A stretch of 7,477 bases of DNA from CAYJAZ01 sp964371865 (GCA_964371865.1 CAYJOR010000096.1:1-7477), one strand, 5' to 3'; shown: positions 1 to 6,687, numbered from the stretch's first letter. Made by a program: numbers and translations. Notes: generated from the letters alone by a model not told the origin.

Positions 1-176
1 AATAATTTAAAGTGCTTAGTTTACTGCCTTGATAATTTTAGATGCGTTAACCCTATCTTACATTATTTATCATATAGTTCTAGGTTCATTTTTTTCTATC
101 ATAACTATCTACTATTTTCAAGATAGACAACTTTTCATAGTTTATAAATATACATTAAGGGGTATCATATTTAAAT

Positions 177-228
177 AAAAAAGAGAGGAGAACCTCAACT
201 TCCGAAAAAGTTGCTGTTCTCCCCTCTT
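177..228 (-). terminator. Rho-independent terminator of rpsA
   Basis: Long two-part hairpin. The outer arms are 181-193 and 216-228, 13 positions with one A/C mismatch. An inner CAACTT/AAGTTG stem sits inside. Read on the minus strand, the hairpin is followed by a run of six T (plus-strand A177-182). It begins about 23 bases after the rpsA stop codon, where a terminator for that gene is expected. Confidence 0.9.
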
Positions 229-251
229 ATTATAATCAAATCAAATAGAGA

Positions 252-1955
252 CTATTCGTCTTCTTGTGCTGCTTTGAAAAGGTCGCCTAAAGTTTGACCT
301 GAATCACCTGATGAACGGTAATCTTTAGCTTTTTTCTTTTCTTCGTCTTCTTTCATTTGTTTGATAGAAAGACCTAAGCGGCGTTCGTCAGCAGATACGT
401 GAATGATTTTCGCTTCAACGGTATCGCCTTCTTTATAAACTTCTGAAGGAACTTTAACTTTTTTACCAAGTTCAGAAACGTGGATAAGACCTTCGATTCC
501 TTCTTCAACTTCTACGAATACACCAAAGTCAGTAATGTTTGTTACAACACCTTTTACGATGTTGCCTACTGGGTAACGTGATGGTACGCTTGCCCAAGGA
601 TCATCGCTAAGTTGTTTCATACCAAGAGTGAATTTTTCACTTTCTTGATCAACAGTAAGAACTTTAGCTTGAACTAAGTCACCAACTTTGAACATTTCAC
701 TTGGGTGACGGAGTTTCTTTGTCCAAGAAATATCTGATACGTGGATAAGACCGTCGATACCATCTTCGATACCGATGAACATACCAAATTCAGTGATATT
801 TTTGATAACACCTTCAAGGATTGTCCCTTCAGGGAAACGTTCGCCAACTAATTCCCAAGGATTAGGTGTAACTTGTTTCATACCAAGAGAAATACGTTTT
901 TTATCTGAATCTACACCAAGGATAACAACTTCAACTTCATCACCTTGACGAACCATTTGGCTAGGGTGACGGAGTTTACGTGTCCAAGACATTTCAGAGA
1001 TGTGAACTAAACCTTCAACACCTGATTCTAATTCAACGAATACACCATAATCAACAAGGTTGGTTACTTTACCATTATAGTGTGCGCCTTCTGGGAAGCG
1101 TTCGTTGATATTTTGCCATGGATCTTCAATAAGTTGTTTAAGACCTAGTGAAACTTTTTGGTTATCTTTATCGAAAGAAAGAACTTTCAATTCTAGTTCT
1201 TGGCCCATATGTACCATTTCTTTTGGATGACGTAAACGTTTCCATGACATATCGGTAATGTGGAGTAAACCATCTAAGCCGCCAAGGTCAACAAACACAC
1301 CGTATTCAGTGATGTTTTTAACTTTACCAACTACTGTTTGATTTTCGTCAAGAACTTGTAATAATGCGCCACGTTTTGAATCTCTTTCTTCTTCTAAAAG
1401 TACACGACGTGAAACAATCACGTTGCTTCTACGACGGTTGATTTTCAATACACGGAAAGCATATTTTTGATCTACTAAAGCGTCCATATCTGGTACTGGA
1501 CGAAGATCAACATGGGAACCTGGTAAGAAAGCTTCGATTCCGCCAAGGTCAACAGTGTAACCGCCCTTAATTCTGCGAGTGATCATTCCTTCAACCACGC
1601 CGCCTTTTTCAAGAACTTCTTCAAGTTGATCAAACATTTGCATACGTTTAGCTTTTTCGTATGATAAAGTGATTGTTCCATCACTTTCGTTTTTGCGAGC
1701 GATAAATACATCAATTTTATCACCAACTTGAACTGCAATAGCGCCTTGTGAATCACGAAATTCTACTGCTGGGATTTGCCCTTCGGATTTGAAGCTCACG
1801 TCAACTAAAACTGTGTCGTTATCAACGCGAACGATTTCGCCTTTAACAATAGAACCTTCTTCCAAATCACCGAAATCTGGGGTAAGGTAATTGTCGAGCT
1901 CCGATGCAAAGTCAAAGCCATCACTCATTTGAATTTCCATTTCTTGGGTTTCCAT
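252..1955 (-). CDS. rpsA: 30S ribosomal protein S1
   Basis: 567 residues, close to the usual length of six-domain S1 proteins. S1 binds mRNA on the small ribosomal subunit and helps start translation of structured or weakly led messages. Six S1 (OB-fold) repeats are visible at about residues 34-102, 118-185, 207-275, 291-361, 378-448 and 465-534. The last four carry the typical GVFV or GMFI, then GLxHxS/T, then HP..M and SLG/TLG.K signatures. Repeats 1 and 2 are divergent, as is normal for the ribosome-binding half. The tail is charged and rich in Lys/Glu. Start chosen at 1955 because a GGAGG lies at 1966-1970, ten bases upstream; Met10 has no such site. The N-terminal style (FASELDNYL, then LEEGSIVKGEIVRVD) resembles Desulfovibrionales S1 from memory. 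The gene is transcribed alone, with its own likely promoter and terminator. Confidence 0.97.
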   Translation of the reverse strand: METQEMEIQMSDGFDFASELDNYLTPDFGDLEEGSIVKGEIVRVDNDTVLVDVSFKSEGQIPAVEFRDSQGAIAVQVGDKIDVFIARKNESDGTITLSYEKAKRMQMFDQLEEVLEKGGVVEGMITRRIKGGYTVDLGGIEAFLPGSHVDLRPVPDMDALVDQKYAFRVLKINRRRSNVIVSRRVLLEEERDSKRGALLQVLDENQTVVGKVKNITEYGVFVDLGGLDGLLHITDMSWKRLRHPKEMVHMGQELELKVLSFDKDNQKVSLGLKQLIEDPWQNINERFPEGAHYNGKVTNLVDYGVFVELESGVEGLVHISEMSWTRKLRHPSQMVRQGDEVEVVILGVDSDKKRISLGMKQVTPNPWELVGERFPEGTILEGVIKNITEFGMFIGIEDGIDGLIHVSDISWTKKLRHPSEMFKVGDLVQAKVLTVDQESEKFTLGMKQLSDDPWASVPSRYPVGNIVKGVVTNITDFGVFVEVEEGIEGLIHVSELGKKVKVPSEVYKEGDTVEAKIIHVSADERRLGLSIKQMKEDEEKKKAKDYRSSGDSGQTLGDLFKAAQEDE

Positions 1956-2008
1956 AAAAAATATTCCTCCGAACCATAATTATCTTCGTTTTAACTAGAA
2001 GACTCATT

Positions 2009-2037
2009 TCTATAACACAACAAATTTCAAATTACAA
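2009..2037 (-). promoter_or_regulatory. Probable sigma-70 promoter of rpsA
   Basis: On the minus strand, TTGTAA (2037-2032) is followed after exactly 17 bases by TATAGA (2014-2009). Each box matches the consensus at four of six positions. The DNA just upstream is very A/T-rich, which could act as an UP element. The predicted leader is about 50 bases and contains the GGAGG used by rpsA. The call rests on spacing and position only. Confidence 0.5.
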
Positions 2038-2110
2038 GTTTTATTTTACAACTTTTTAAATTTAATAATTTAATATTTTCAAGAGATTACAGCACATATC
2101 AAATTAAAAT

Positions 2111-2138
2111 AAAAAAGACTCCCCCTAAAGAGAGTCTT
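2111..2138 (-). terminator. Rho-independent terminator of the flagellin gene
   Basis: Stem AAGACTC (2115-2121) pairs with GAGTCTT (2132-2138) around a 10-base loop. On the minus strand it is followed by a run of six T (A2111-2116 on the plus strand). It starts about 30 bases after the flagellin stop and separates that gene from rpsA. Confidence 0.85.
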
Positions 2139-2167
2139 AATATTATGTAAAGGGTATTAGAACTATT

Positions 2168-3055
2168 TTAGCCTAATAATTGTGTTGCTAAGTTTGGAAT
2201 TGAGTTAGCTTGAGCTAGCATTGATACTGCTGATTGTGTTAATATTTGATTTTTCACAAATTGTGTCATTTCAACTGCAACGTCAACGTCACGAATACGT
2301 GATTCAGCTGCTGTTAGATTTTCAGATTGAACTTCTAAGTTAGAAATTGTTCCTTCCAATCTATTTTGGATTGCACCAAGATTTGCTCTAAAACTATCTT
2401 TTGATGTTATTGCTGCATCAAGTGCATCTAAAGCTTTTTGTGCTCCTGCTTGCGTAGAAATTGTGTAACCATCTGAAGTACTTACTGCATTATTACCAAT
2501 TCCTAGAGCTGATGCACTAACGTTACCTATTTCAATGGTGTAGTAATCGGTTGTAGAGTCATTACCTGTTCCAAAGTGAACTGCTAATTCGCCTGTAGAA
2601 TTAACTCCAGTACCATTGTAAGCACCTGTTAAAGTACCATCTAACAATTTAATTCCGTTAAATTCAGCCGCATTTGCAATACGGGTGATTTCTGATGCCA
2701 TTTGTTGATATTCTGAATCAATAATAGCACGTTGAACACTGTCATATGTACCTGTTGATGCTTGTTGTGCTAATTCTTTCATACGTACTAATGCTGTATC
2801 AATAACTTGCATTGCACCGTCAGCTGTTTGAATGAGAGAAATCGCATCATTCGCGTTACGGATACCTTGATTAGTTGCTGCAATATCTGCACGCATAAGC
2901 TCACTAATTGCCAAACCAGCAGCATCATCCGCAGCTGTGTTTATGCGCAAACCTGATGAAAGTTTTTCAACTGATTTACCAAGTGCGCTATAATGGTTTG
3001 ATAATTGTCTGTTCGCTGAATTAGCCATAAGGTTGTTATTAATGATAAGAGACAT
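2168..3055 (-). CDS. fliC: Flagellin, flagellar filament subunit
   Basis: 295 residues, a short flagellin. It is the structural subunit of the flagellar filament, exported by the flagellar type III apparatus and polymerised outside the cell. The conserved N-terminal D0/D1 part starts MSLIINNNLMA and includes the SSGLRINTAADDAAGLAIS and TADGAMQ blocks (to about residue 140). A short variable middle of about 70 residues follows, rich in Gly, Ser and Thr. The conserved C-terminal D1/D0 part has the NRLEGTISNL and AESRIRDVD motifs and ends in LLG. There is no signal peptide, as expected for this export route. The open frame extends nine codons further up, but I place the start at 3055: a strong AAGGAGGAG (3069-3061) sits the right distance from this ATG, and the protein then begins as flagellins do. 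It is driven by a sigma-28 promoter and has a CsrA-like leader. The gene symbol is by family; several flagellin paralogues are common in such genomes. Confidence 0.97.
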   Translation of the reverse strand: MSLIINNNLMANSANRQLSNHYSALGKSVEKLSSGLRINTAADDAAGLAISELMRADIAATNQGIRNANDAISLIQTADGAMQVIDTALVRMKELAQQASTGTYDSVQRAIIDSEYQQMASEITRIANAAEFNGIKLLDGTLTGAYNGTGVNSTGELAVHFGTGNDSTTDYYTIEIGNVSASALGIGNNAVSTSDGYTISTQAGAQKALDALDAAITSKDSFRANLGAIQNRLEGTISNLEVQSENLTAAESRIRDVDVAVEMTQFVKNQILTQSAVSMLAQANSIPNLATQLLG

Positions 3056-3060
3056 ACATT

Positions 3061-3134
3061 CTCCTCCTTGAAAAGATGTCATTGTTTGTCAAAAGTAGAA
3101 TATTGAGCCATTACTATCCAAGTAATTATTCTAC
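3061..3134 (-). promoter_or_regulatory. Flagellin leader with CsrA-type hairpin and ribosome binding site
   Basis: In the message, GTAGAATA (3134-3127) pairs with TATTCTAC (3102-3095), and ATTACT (3126-3121) pairs with AGTAAT (3115-3110). The tip is a five-base loop, TGGAT (3120-3116). The only irregularity is a 7-base bulge (3109-3103). A GGA exposed in a hairpin loop is the classic CsrA recognition element. A second group of GGA triplets lies in the ribosome binding site AAGGAGGAG (3069-3061). This two-site layout is the one known from Bacillus hag, where CsrA is antagonised by FliW. The structure is seen in the sequence; CsrA binding is inferred. Confidence 0.6.
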
Positions 3135-3147
3135 CGCCATACACACC

Positions 3148-3174
3148 TTATCGGAGGGTTCAAAAATAACTTTA
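3148..3174 (-). promoter_or_regulatory. Sigma-28 (FliA) promoter of the flagellin gene
   Basis: On the minus strand, TAAAGTTA (3174-3167), then exactly 11 bases, then TCCGATAA (3155-3148). The FliA consensus is TAAAGTTT, 11 bases, GCCGATAA, so 14 of 16 positions match with ideal spacing. It gives a leader of about 85 bases. Late flagellar control by FliA is standard for flagellins, and the motif lies directly in front of one. Confidence 0.9.
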
Positions 3175-3183
3175 GGACTTTTT

Positions 3184-3483
3184 TTAACTTTTTTTCAAAT
3201 TTTTTATTTTTTCTGAATATTCAGCAATTCGTTTTGCTCTTTTCTCTTTTAGTTCAGAAGTGTTATATTCAATTTTCATTCCATCAATAATTCTTGTCTT
3301 ACATGCAAATACTTCTTTATCATCTACTTTGATAATACAAGCATGACAACAAATATCTCCAATAAAGCCATTCTTAGAACAAGGAGCTACAATTACAATA
3401 TCATTCTCTTTTGCTGCCTCAAGCACATTATATGCAAAAGGGCTCACTACCAATTCTTTATCATCTAAATATATTTTCTTCAT
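3184..3483 (-). CDS. Small [2Fe-2S]-binding protein, NuoG/hydrogenase-type ferredoxin domain
   Basis: 99 residues. Cys35, Cys46, Cys49 and Cys61 give C-x10-C-x2-C-x11-C, the spacing of the 2Fe-2S domain at the N-terminus of NuoG and of [FeFe] hydrogenase subunits. The following TRIIDGMKI resembles the TPVxxGMxV segment of that fold. An extra Cys45 adjoins Cys46. A basic tail rich in Lys and Glu (about 78-99) replaces the cluster domains of the larger proteins, so this is a stand-alone electron carrier or an accessory subunit; its partner is not in the window. No signal peptide or membrane segment is seen, so it should be cytoplasmic. The open frame runs 28 codons further up, but the start at 3483 (MKKIYLDD) has AAGGA six bases upstream, and the extension looks like leader sequence. 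Its stop lies only nine bases from the flagellin promoter, with no terminator between. Confidence 0.72.
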   Translation of the reverse strand: MKKIYLDDKELVVSPFAYNVLEAAKENDIVIVAPCSKNGFIGDICCHACIIKVDDKEVFACKTRIIDGMKIEYNTSELKEKRAKRIAEYSEKIKNLKKS

Positions 3484-3511
3484 CTTTATTCCTTTTTTTT
3501 GCCTTCGGCTA

Positions 3512-3570
3512 CCAAAGAAAATAATTTCCTTTGGAAACCTTACTTCTTTTGATTCGTTCCTCATCAAAAG
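3512..3570 (-). promoter_or_regulatory. Two hairpins in the leader of the [2Fe-2S] protein gene
   Basis: Two inverted repeats lie 29 to 87 bases upstream of the start codon. The first, at 3546-3570, has CTTTTGAT against ATCAAAAG around a 9-base loop. The second, at 3512-3534, is a 23-base near-palindrome with arms CCAAAG and CTTTGG and an A/T core, pairing at all but the central bases with one G-T wobble. They may stabilise or regulate the message. Neither has a following T run, so they are not obvious terminators, and I do not recognise a known riboswitch. I saw no convincing promoter for the gene further upstream. Confidence 0.35.
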
Positions 3571-3807
3571 GAGTTAGTGTTTCAAAAATCATATATCCCT
3601 TTCCATCAAAATAAATATTCCTAAAAATTTTAGATAAAGGAAAATTAATTTAATCTACAATATTCAAACCTAGAGTGTAGTTCTATCTAATCTATTTCTA
3701 TTACCAATAGAATATTTTCCAGTAAATTTATTTTGAAAGTAAAAATTTCACCTCATCGCCACATATCTAAGTAGACTTTAATACCCTATCATTCTTCCTC
3801 ATAATTT
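3571..3807. other. AT-rich stretch without a recognisable gene
   Basis: No credible coding frame on either strand. The only structure I noted is a 7-bp inverted repeat with a 3-base spacer at 3696-3712 (TTCTATT and AATAGAA). The left boundary of the accessory island probably lies in or near this stretch, because the genes to its left look chromosomal and the integrase begins at 3930. No att core could be identified. Confidence 0.4.
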
Positions 3808-3842
3808 TTCATTAAAGTATTGACTATCAATAAGTTAATGAA
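3808..3842. repeat. Near-perfect 35-bp palindrome upstream of the integrase
   Basis: Arms 3808-3823 and 3827-3842 flank a 3-base centre (CTA, 3824-3826). Outer TTCATTAA pairs with TTAATGAA and inner ATTGA with TCAAT; 14 of 16 arm positions are symmetrical. It covers the candidate -35 box and the spacer of the integrase promoter. It could be an operator for a dimeric repressor or a recombinase binding site. Function is inferred from position. Confidence 0.6.
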
Positions 3843-3848
3843 TGTATT
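3820..3848 (+). promoter_or_regulatory. Candidate sigma-70 promoter of the integrase
   Basis: TTGACT (3820-3825), 17 bases, TGTATT (3843-3848), matching the consensus at five and four of six positions. The leader would be about 75 bases and would contain the phased repeats and palindrome described next. The -35 box lies in the centre of a large palindrome, which suggests repression. Confidence 0.45.
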
Positions 3849-3849
3849 A

Positions 3850-3930
3850 CTCTCATAAGCTCTCATTTGTTTTCAGCCTTTCTCATGAGAAAAGGTAGTA
3901 TAAGAGTAGTATAAAAAGTGAGGTAGTATA
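3850..3930 (+). repeat. Cluster of short repeats and palindrome before the integrase start
   Basis: CTCTCAT occurs at 3850-3856 and 3860-3866, and TCTCAT again at 3881-3886: spacings of 10 and 20 bases, hence one face of the helix. The third copy lies in a 14-bp perfect palindrome (3879-3892, core TCTCATGAGA). GTAGTATA follows three times, at 3895, 3906 and 3923, the last overlapping the integrase start. Such arrays fit integrase arm-type sites or autoregulation. The ribosome binding site GAGG lies at 3920-3923, six bases before the ATG. Confidence 0.55.
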
Positions 3931-5111
3931 TGACAATTAAGTGGATAACTGCTACAAAAGGTGTTCGATACAAAGAGCATGAAACACGCAAACATAACAA
4001 AAGACTCGACAGGTATTTTATACTTCAATACAAGAGAAATGGCAAGGTTTTTAACGAAGCAGTCGGTTGGGCAAGTGAAGGTGTTACTCAAGCAAGATGT
4101 GAAGCCGATTTAGCTACCCTTAAAGAAAATTGGCGAACAGGAAAAGGTGGTCAGACTCTTAAAGAAATCCGTGAACTCAATATCGAAAAGCATCAAGAAG
4201 AAAAAGTTCAAAAAAAGAAAGAAAACGAACTAACCTTACAATATATTTATGAAAACGGCTATCTCAGTCATCAGATAAGTAAGCAAAAAAGTCAAACCTC
4301 TATAGATTACGAAAATAGCTCGTTAAAACACTATATAATACCTTTTTTTAAGGATACTCCTATTAAACAAATCAATCTTAAAATGTTAGATGATTTCATG
4401 GTCTTCCTTTGTGAAACTCCAAGTGTATCGAAAAAGAAAGAACTTAGTGATAGCTCCAAGCAAAGAATTTTGGCGGTATTGAGTCAGATTTTTACCTATG
4501 CTCAAACGAGAATTGACGAAACAATTCAAAATCCTCTTAGGCTTGTAACAAAACCAAGAAATCGAAATTCTCGTATCAGGTTTTTACAGGTTGATGAAGC
4601 AAATAAACTCCTTGAAGAACTTAAGAAAAAATCTATATCCGCATACAATCTTGCATTTATTTCTCTGTCTACAGGCATGCGAAAAGGTGAAATTTTGAAG
4701 TTGACTTGGCATGATATAAATTTTGAGGAAAAATCTATTTTTATACGTGATCCTAAAAATAAAATATCTCGTCACGCTTATATGACCGTTGAAGTTGAGC
4801 AATGTATAAAGGAAATGTATAAAAATAAAACTAACGAGAATCTATTTGTAGATAGTCACGCTACATATCACTTTAATAAGGCTGTTGAACTTTTAGAATT
4901 CAATAAAGGGATAGACGACAGTCGATTGAAAATCTGTTTTCACTCTCTAAGGCATACTTTTGCCTCATGGCATGCAAAGGCAGGTACTCCAATTTTCACA
5001 ATTTCAAAATTACTAGGCCATAAGTCAATAAGAATGACTGAAAGATATGCTCACCTTTGCCCTAGCGCAGAAAGACAAGCCGTAACTGCTATTAATGGTT
5101 TATTGAGTTAA
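3930..5111 (+). CDS. int: Tyrosine recombinase, phage-type integrase
   Basis: 393 residues, the normal length for phage and island integrases of this family. It should cut and rejoin att sites through a 3'-phosphotyrosine intermediate. An N-terminal arm-binding domain (about 10-75) includes KGVRYKEH, DRYFILQYKRNGK and EAVGWASEG. A helical core-binding domain follows (about 100-195), then the catalytic domain (about 215-385). The catalytic set is complete: Arg251 (TGMRKGE), Lys278 in the beta-hairpin (Lys276 is the alternative), His338 and Arg341 (HSLRH), His364 (LLGHKS) and Tyr373 (ERYAHL). The enzyme therefore looks active. The start has GAGG six bases upstream. It converges on the excisionase-like gene and shares its terminator. 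The arm domain style is one I associate with Desulfovibrionales prophage integrases, from memory only. Confidence 0.95.
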   Translation: MTIKWITATKGVRYKEHETRKHNKRLDRYFILQYKRNGKVFNEAVGWASEGVTQARCEADLATLKENWRTGKGGQTLKEIRELNIEKHQEEKVQKKKENELTLQYIYENGYLSHQISKQKSQTSIDYENSSLKHYIIPFFKDTPIKQINLKMLDDFMVFLCETPSVSKKKELSDSSKQRILAVLSQIFTYAQTRIDETIQNPLRLVTKPRNRNSRIRFLQVDEANKLLEELKKKSISAYNLAFISLSTGMRKGEILKLTWHDINFEEKSIFIRDPKNKISRHAYMTVEVEQCIKEMYKNKTNENLFVDSHATYHFNKAVELLEFNKGIDDSRLKICFHSLRHTFASWHAKAGTPIFTISKLLGHKSIRMTERYAHLCPSAERQAVTAINGLLS

Positions 5112-5114
5112 GAA

Positions 5115-5149
5115 ATAAGCTTGACTTACTATAAGTAAATCAAGCTTAT
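5115..5149. terminator. Bidirectional hairpin terminator between integrase and HTH gene
   Basis: Arms 5115-5130 and 5134-5149 pair over ten outer bases, skip one C/A mismatch (5125 and 5139), then pair over five more around a three-base ATA loop. It begins three bases after the integrase stop codon and ends nine bases before the end of the opposing HTH gene. Flanking sequence is A/T-rich on both sides without a perfect T run. Its position suggests it ends both transcripts. Confidence 0.7.
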
Positions 5150-5158
5150 AAATTTTAT

Positions 5159-5426
5159 TTATTCAACTTCTCTTTCCCCCTCTGCCCATTCCCATATCCA
5201 TAAGACTGCTTCGAGTCGAGGATAAAGCTTTTTATTTCGTAAAATAAATCCACTTTTCGGTCCTTCGCCACGAGAACTGATATTCGCAAGACTCTCTTTA
5301 GTAATGTGAATTTGTTCGGCAATTTCTTTATATCCGAACAAGAGGTGTGAATATTTGATAAATTTCTTTTGCCCAAACAGGGGCGCTTTCTAATTCAATC
5401 GGAAAAGTGTTTTCTAATACGTTCAT
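5159..5426 (-). pseudogene. AlpA/excisionase-like helix-turn-helix protein, split by a one-base frameshift
   Basis: The gene starts well: AGGAG (5438-5434) lies seven bases before the ATG at 5426. Frame one gives MNVLENTFPIELESAPVWA and so on, stopping after 32 residues at 5328. The rest continues in another frame from about 5341 to 5159: FGYKEIAEQIHITKESLAN, a Gly-rich turn, then LYPRLEAVLWIWEW. Removing one base of the CCTCTT at 5339-5344 joins them as FTPLFGYKEIAE, a continuous protein of about 88 residues. The second part has the shape of AlpA/excisionase winged-helix proteins, which bind att DNA and direct integrase toward excision. The second frame has no ribosome binding site of its own, only a TTG at 5341. 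No known programmed-frameshift signal is obvious, so a real mutation or a sequencing error is more likely. Loss would leave the element unable to excise efficiently. Confidence 0.65.
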
Positions 5427-5494
5427 TACGCATCTCCTAAAATATAAATTTGACTTTTTTTGTCTTGACTTTACATTATAATAAAATCATGGAC
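5427..5494. promoter_or_regulatory. Divergent promoter region between the HTH gene and the 375-residue gene
   Basis: The 8-bp palindrome ATTATAAT (5475-5482) offers a consensus TATAAT -10 box to both strands. TTGACTTT occurs twice, at 5450-5457 and 5465-5472, 15 bases apart. Neither copy lies at the ideal 17 bases from TATAAT; the nearest good pair is TTGACT (5450-5455), 18 bases, CATTAT (5474-5479), rightward. The doubled TTGACTTT could instead be an operator for the neighbouring HTH protein. Promoter activity is likely from position, but the exact boxes are uncertain. Confidence 0.4.
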
Positions 5495-5520
5495 ATAGCC
5501 ACTGGAGAAATTTCTTTTTT
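5495..5520 (+). repeat. Left copy of a perfect 26-bp inverted repeat
   Basis: It begins ATAGCCACTGGAG, continues with the palindrome AGAAATTTCT and ends in six T. It is identical to the reverse complement of 6688-6713. The ATG of the 375-residue gene follows immediately at 5521. The only ribosome-binding-like GGAG (5504-5507) lies inside the repeat, 13 bases before the ATG. Confidence 0.95.
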
Positions 5521-6648
5521 ATGTATGGAATGTATGAAAATTTATTTTATAAAGAAAAGAACAAGCTTCGCAAAGCATCGTTAAAACTTGCAATTGAAAG
5601 TTGTGTGAGACTATCACTTTTAAAAGAGTCTTCTCAAGTTAGTTCATGGAAAGAACTATATAATGAAGCTTTAAGTGTTTATGAAAAATATCCTTATAAA
5701 AACAGTGATTCCAAAGAATTTTTCTCAATATTACACACGCGAGTAGAGCGCGAAAGCATTATGTTTGCTACCCACCCCACAAAAGAAGAAAGAGAAATCT
5801 ATTATGCGATTGAAAATCGTTCGCCAAGTCAAGTTTTGAAATTTATTGAAAAAAATTATTCTGACATAGCAGAAGATTTTCCACAAGATTTTTCTCCTAA
5901 AACTCTTTTTGATCTTACAGAATTTATGCGAAGTAATTCTAAAAAACTACTCACTGCTAATAAAAGTGCAGACAAACTTTATTCTGTATTACTCACCTTA
6001 TATGCTTTTCGATACAAACTTGAAAAGAAAAATAAACCTAAAAAATCAAGAAACTACTTCCAAAAATGCGATTGCTGTTGGAGGCTAGTTCCTACAAGCT
6101 TTATGAGTGGTCACAGAAAAGTTTTTTGTCAGTATCATATATATAGTGATTTAAAAACTGACCTCGATCCAAAGAAATATGCTTATGCCAATGCTCTTGA
6201 AATCATGGAAGATAAAAATACACTGCTCCTTGAAACTAAAGAACTTAAAGAAAAACTGTTTGCTCTTTCACCTATTTCTCGAGAGAAAACTGGAAAGATG
6301 ATTAATTGGTATAATCAATACTGGTTTATAAATCCGATTGAGGCTGAAATTCATCTTCCTTTTGAATTGCCTTGGCAAGATATGGAACAAATTTTAGATT
6401 TGCTCCCTTATATTAAGGCTTCGCAAAAAAAGGAAAAAAGTGAGAATGATGATTTCACACAGCCAAAATATTTAATTGAACATCTTATGCCTGTCTATCC
6501 CGAGTCAAACTCCGATGAAGTTGAAAATATGCAAGCATACCATAGAGTTTGGGAGAAGAATTTTTATACTTTTATCCCCGAACTTGCTTATGCCGAAACT
6601 TGGCTAAGCCAATATTATAAGAAGTTTGGAGTACACCTTACTTTTTAA
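5521..6648 (+). CDS. Unrecognised 375-residue protein with a CCCH zinc-finger-like motif
   Basis: I do not recognise this family. The N-terminal half (1-170) is rich in predicted helix and in Lys/Glu. In the middle, Cys183-x2-Cys186, then Cys203-x2-His206, with GHRKVFCQYH between and around them, looks like a single zinc-binding finger that could touch nucleic acid or hold a fold. After it, residues 220-248 look like a charged helix (ALEIMEDKN, ETKELKEKL). The tail has several aromatics and ends AETWLSQYYKKFGVHLTF. No signal peptide, membrane segment, transposase DDE/DEDD or HUH motif, or nuclease motif is visible. The only good start is ATG 5521 (or Met4 at 5530); its GGAG is rather far away, which suggests weak or regulated translation. 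The frame is long, clean and bracketed by a perfect inverted repeat. Its place next to an integrase makes it a likely cargo gene of the element, for instance for defence, replication or regulation; none of these can be decided from sequence alone. Confidence 0.8.
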   Translation: MYGMYENLFYKEKNKLRKASLKLAIESCVRLSLLKESSQVSSWKELYNEALSVYEKYPYKNSDSKEFFSILHTRVERESIMFATHPTKEEREIYYAIENRSPSQVLKFIEKNYSDIAEDFPQDFSPKTLFDLTEFMRSNSKKLLTANKSADKLYSVLLTLYAFRYKLEKKNKPKKSRNYFQKCDCCWRLVPTSFMSGHRKVFCQYHIYSDLKTDLDPKKYAYANALEIMEDKNTLLLETKELKEKLFALSPISREKTGKMINWYNQYWFINPIEAEIHLPFELPWQDMEQILDLLPYIKASQKKEKSENDDFTQPKYLIEHLMPVYPESNSDEVENMQAYHRVWEKNFYTFIPELAYAETWLSQYYKKFGVHLTF

Positions 6649-6687
6649 AATTTGTGAATACATGATTATTGTTCTGATGTCATTACA

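Noticed and set aside
1..176. Possible gene or promoter at the left edge
   Set aside because: AT-rich with frequent stops in all frames; no pattern strong enough to name.
3056..3082. Nine-codon upstream extension of the flagellin frame
   Set aside because: It contains the strong AAGGAGGAG ribosome binding site, and the standard flagellin N-terminus begins at 3055.
3484..3567. 28-codon upstream extension of the 2Fe-2S protein
   Set aside because: AAGGA lies just before the ATG at 3483, and the extension overlaps leader hairpins and does not look like protein.
3873..4091. 72-codon minus-strand frame across the integrase start
   Set aside because: Antisense shadow over integrase coding sequence and its repeat region; no ribosome binding site and low-complexity composition.
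4584..4802. 72-codon minus-strand frame inside the integrase
   Set aside because: Antisense shadow of a conserved catalytic domain.
5155..5376. 73-codon minus-strand frame overlapping the HTH gene
   Set aside because: Different frame from the protein-like HTH reading, and it lacks the AlpA-like pattern.
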